This document shows, piece after piece, positions 62,857 through 64,000 of a stretch of 64,000 nucleotides of DNA. Location of the stretch: contig NZ_BMAQ01000003.1 in NCBI RefSeq assembly GCF_015472005.1, forward strand, positions 62,001 to 126,000. The letters are read 5' to 3'. Within the stretch, counting starts at the first letter, position 1. The number at the start of each line of letters is the position of its first letter. A program made the translations under genes and the position numbers. The notes below the pieces were generated by a model. That model had not been told where the DNA came from and did not search any database. It worked only from the letters and a program-made list of their open reading frames with translations. Origin of the DNA: Insulibacter thermoxylanivorax (GTDB lineage: Bacteria; Bacillota; Bacilli; Paenibacillales; DA-C8).

Positions 62857-64000
62857 CTTTGACCTTCAGGATCCGTTTCCGATCCGCTTCTTCAACCTTG
62901 AACACCAGGCCCTCCCACTCGATCTCCGGTTTATCGTGCGGCTCTGGGAATCGCCCCAGCTGGCCGATGATAAATCCGCTCAAGGTATCATAATCTTCCG
63001 TCGGCAAGTCCACATCCAAGAATTCCTCCACGTCATCCAGGGGGATCATGCCGCGCATGTGGAACGTGTTGTCGTCGAGGATCAGAATATCTTTCTCCTC
63101 CACATCATATTCATCGAAGATATTGCCGACGATCTCCTCGATCAGATCCTCCATCGTGACGATCCCTGCTGTACCGCCGTATTCATCGATGACGACGGCC
63201 ATGTGCTCTTTGCGCCTCTGCATCTCATGCATCAGCTTGTCGGTGCGCATCGATTCCGGCACGATGTACGGTTTGCGGATGATCTCCGCCAGATGGAATT
63301 GCCGCTGGTCACAATCCTGTATGTAAGCGATGAGCTCTTTCACATGGAGGATCCCGACGATATTGTCCAGGGTATCTTCATAGACTGGATAACGGGTATA
63401 TTTGTCCTGATCGATGATCTTAAGGGCTTCCTCCAGTGATGCGGACTTCGGGATGGCCGCGATATGCGTGCGGTGGGTCATGATATCCTCTACGATCTTG
63501 TTATCGAAGTCGAAGATATTATCGATCATCATTTTCTCCGTCTCCTGGATCGTTCCCCGTTCCCTGCCGGCGTGTACCATCATACGAATCTCTTCTTCCG
63601 TCACTTCCTCATCGTCGGCATGCGGGTCGCCGCCCAGCAGTTTGACGAACAGATTCGTCGAGGCGGTGAGCAGATTCACGAAGGGAAGCGTAATGAAGGA
63701 TAACCAGCGGAGCGGCCGTACTGCCGCCATCGCGATCGGCTCTGCCTTCTGCATGGCGAAGCGCTTCGGAACGAGTTCACCGAAGACGAGAGTGAAGTAG
63801 GACAGCAGCAAGGTGATGACGATCACCGACAGTGTTTCGAGCAGCCTGCGAGAGATCGGCACCCCCGCATCGTGGAGCACAGCCGCCAGTTTACCGGCGA
63901 AACTCTCCGCTGCGAAGGCGCTGGCTAAGAAGCCGGCCAGGGTAATCCCAATCTGAATCGTCGCCAGGAATTGACTCGGTTCCTGCAGCAGTCTGTACAC
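62843..64000 (-). CDS. CNNM/CBS-domain (hemolysin C-like) membrane protein, 5' end beyond window
   Basis: At least 385 residues are seen; the N-terminus lies past the window edge. Visible are the end of the DUF21 membrane domain (TIQIGITLAGFLASAFAAES, VFGELVPKRFAMQKAEPIA), a cytosolic linker (VTEEEIRMMVHAG), paired CBS domains (IMTHRTHIAAIP and EYGGTAGIVTMEDLIEEIVG) and the C-terminal CorC/HlyC domain (EWEGLVFKVEEADRKRILKV). Members such as YhdP/MpfA export or help exclude Mg2+ rather than lyse cells. Confidence 0.92.
   Translation of the reverse strand: MYRLLQEPSQFLATIQIGITLAGFLASAFAAESFAGKLAAVLHDAGVPISRRLLETLSVIVITLLLSYFTLVFGELVPKRFAMQKAEPIAMAAVRPLRWLSFITLPFVNLLTASTNLFVKLLGGDPHADDEEVTEEEIRMMVHAGRERGTIQETEKMMIDNIFDFDNKIVEDIMTHRTHIAAIPKSASLEEALKIIDQDKYTRYPVYEDTLDNIVGILHVKELIAYIQDCDQRQFHLAEIIRKPYIVPESMRTDKLMHEMQRRKEHMAVVIDEYGGTAGIVTMEDLIEEIVGNIFDEYDVEEKDILILDDNTFHMRGMIPLDDVEEFLDVDLPTEDYDTLSGFIIGQLGRFPEPHDKPEIEWEGLVFKVEEADRKRILKVKVTRT

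Overview
The window looks like a chromosomal segment of a spore-forming, low-to-mid GC Gram-positive of the Paenibacillaceae (Paenibacillus or a close relative). The evidence is a set of family-level gene types: YesM/YesN two-component pairs beside LplABC-type sugar transporters, CotS/CotSA-like spore coat genes, a GerA-type germination remnant, HPr kinase, an LtaS-like enzyme, GbsR/OpuA osmoprotection genes and several glycoside hydrolases. I saw no rRNA, tRNA, insertion sequence, prophage or CRISPR array. The species is not identifiable from the sequence alone.

Layout. 0-5.4 kb: M23 endopeptidase-like protein plus bactofilin, an SGNH hydrolase, a repeat array with a spore-germination gene remnant, a hotdog thioesterase, a Yip1-like membrane protein and thiamine pyrophosphokinase with a clear promoter. 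5.4-8.4 kb: an NMT1/THI5-type ABC importer (binding protein, ATPase, permease). 8.4-11.9 kb: a large lipoprotein, a zinc-ribbon gene interrupted by an in-frame TGA, an RsiV-like protein and a MarR regulator. 11.9-15.8 kb: the glycine betaine importer opuA operon with a divergent GbsR-type regulator. 15.9-23.2 kb: carbohydrate ABC importer (binding protein and two permeases) with its sensor kinase and response regulator. 23.6-26.4 kb: MATE exporter and a GH8 reducing-end xylanase. 26.9-32.7 kb: five-gene oligopeptide importer. 33.1-38.7 kb: heterodimeric ABC exporter and a chemoreceptor. 38.8-41.8 kb: aldo/keto reductase, MFS transporter and glycerophosphodiesterase. 42-43.6 kb: metal-sensing ArsR repressor divergent from a histidine-rich cation diffusion facilitator, with a shared operator. 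43.6-50.1 kb: GH3 and GH31 enzymes with an AraC regulator. 50.3-53.5 kb: LtaS-like protein and HPr kinase. 54.3-62.9 kb: a spore-coat polysaccharide cluster. The window ends inside a CNNM/CBS (hemolysin-like) membrane protein.

Themes. (1) Hemicellulose use: GH8 Rex-type, GH3 and GH31 alpha-xylosidase-like enzymes, a sugar ABC importer with YesMN, and candidate catabolite-response elements, with HPr kinase in the same window. (2) Spore coat: UDP-glucose dehydrogenase, nucleotide-sugar epimerase, two GT4 glycosyltransferases and two CotS-like kinase-fold proteins, in an arrangement like the Bacillus subtilis ytcABC-cotS-cotSA group. Here one CotS-like protein carries a 143-residue tail that is about one third Arg/Lys, one glycosyltransferase has basic ends, and an adjacent gene encodes a strongly acidic tail. 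This pairing of polycation and polyanion is the most unusual thing in the window. (3) Three intergenic arrays of short palindromic repeats (two sequence families) sit between transcription units.
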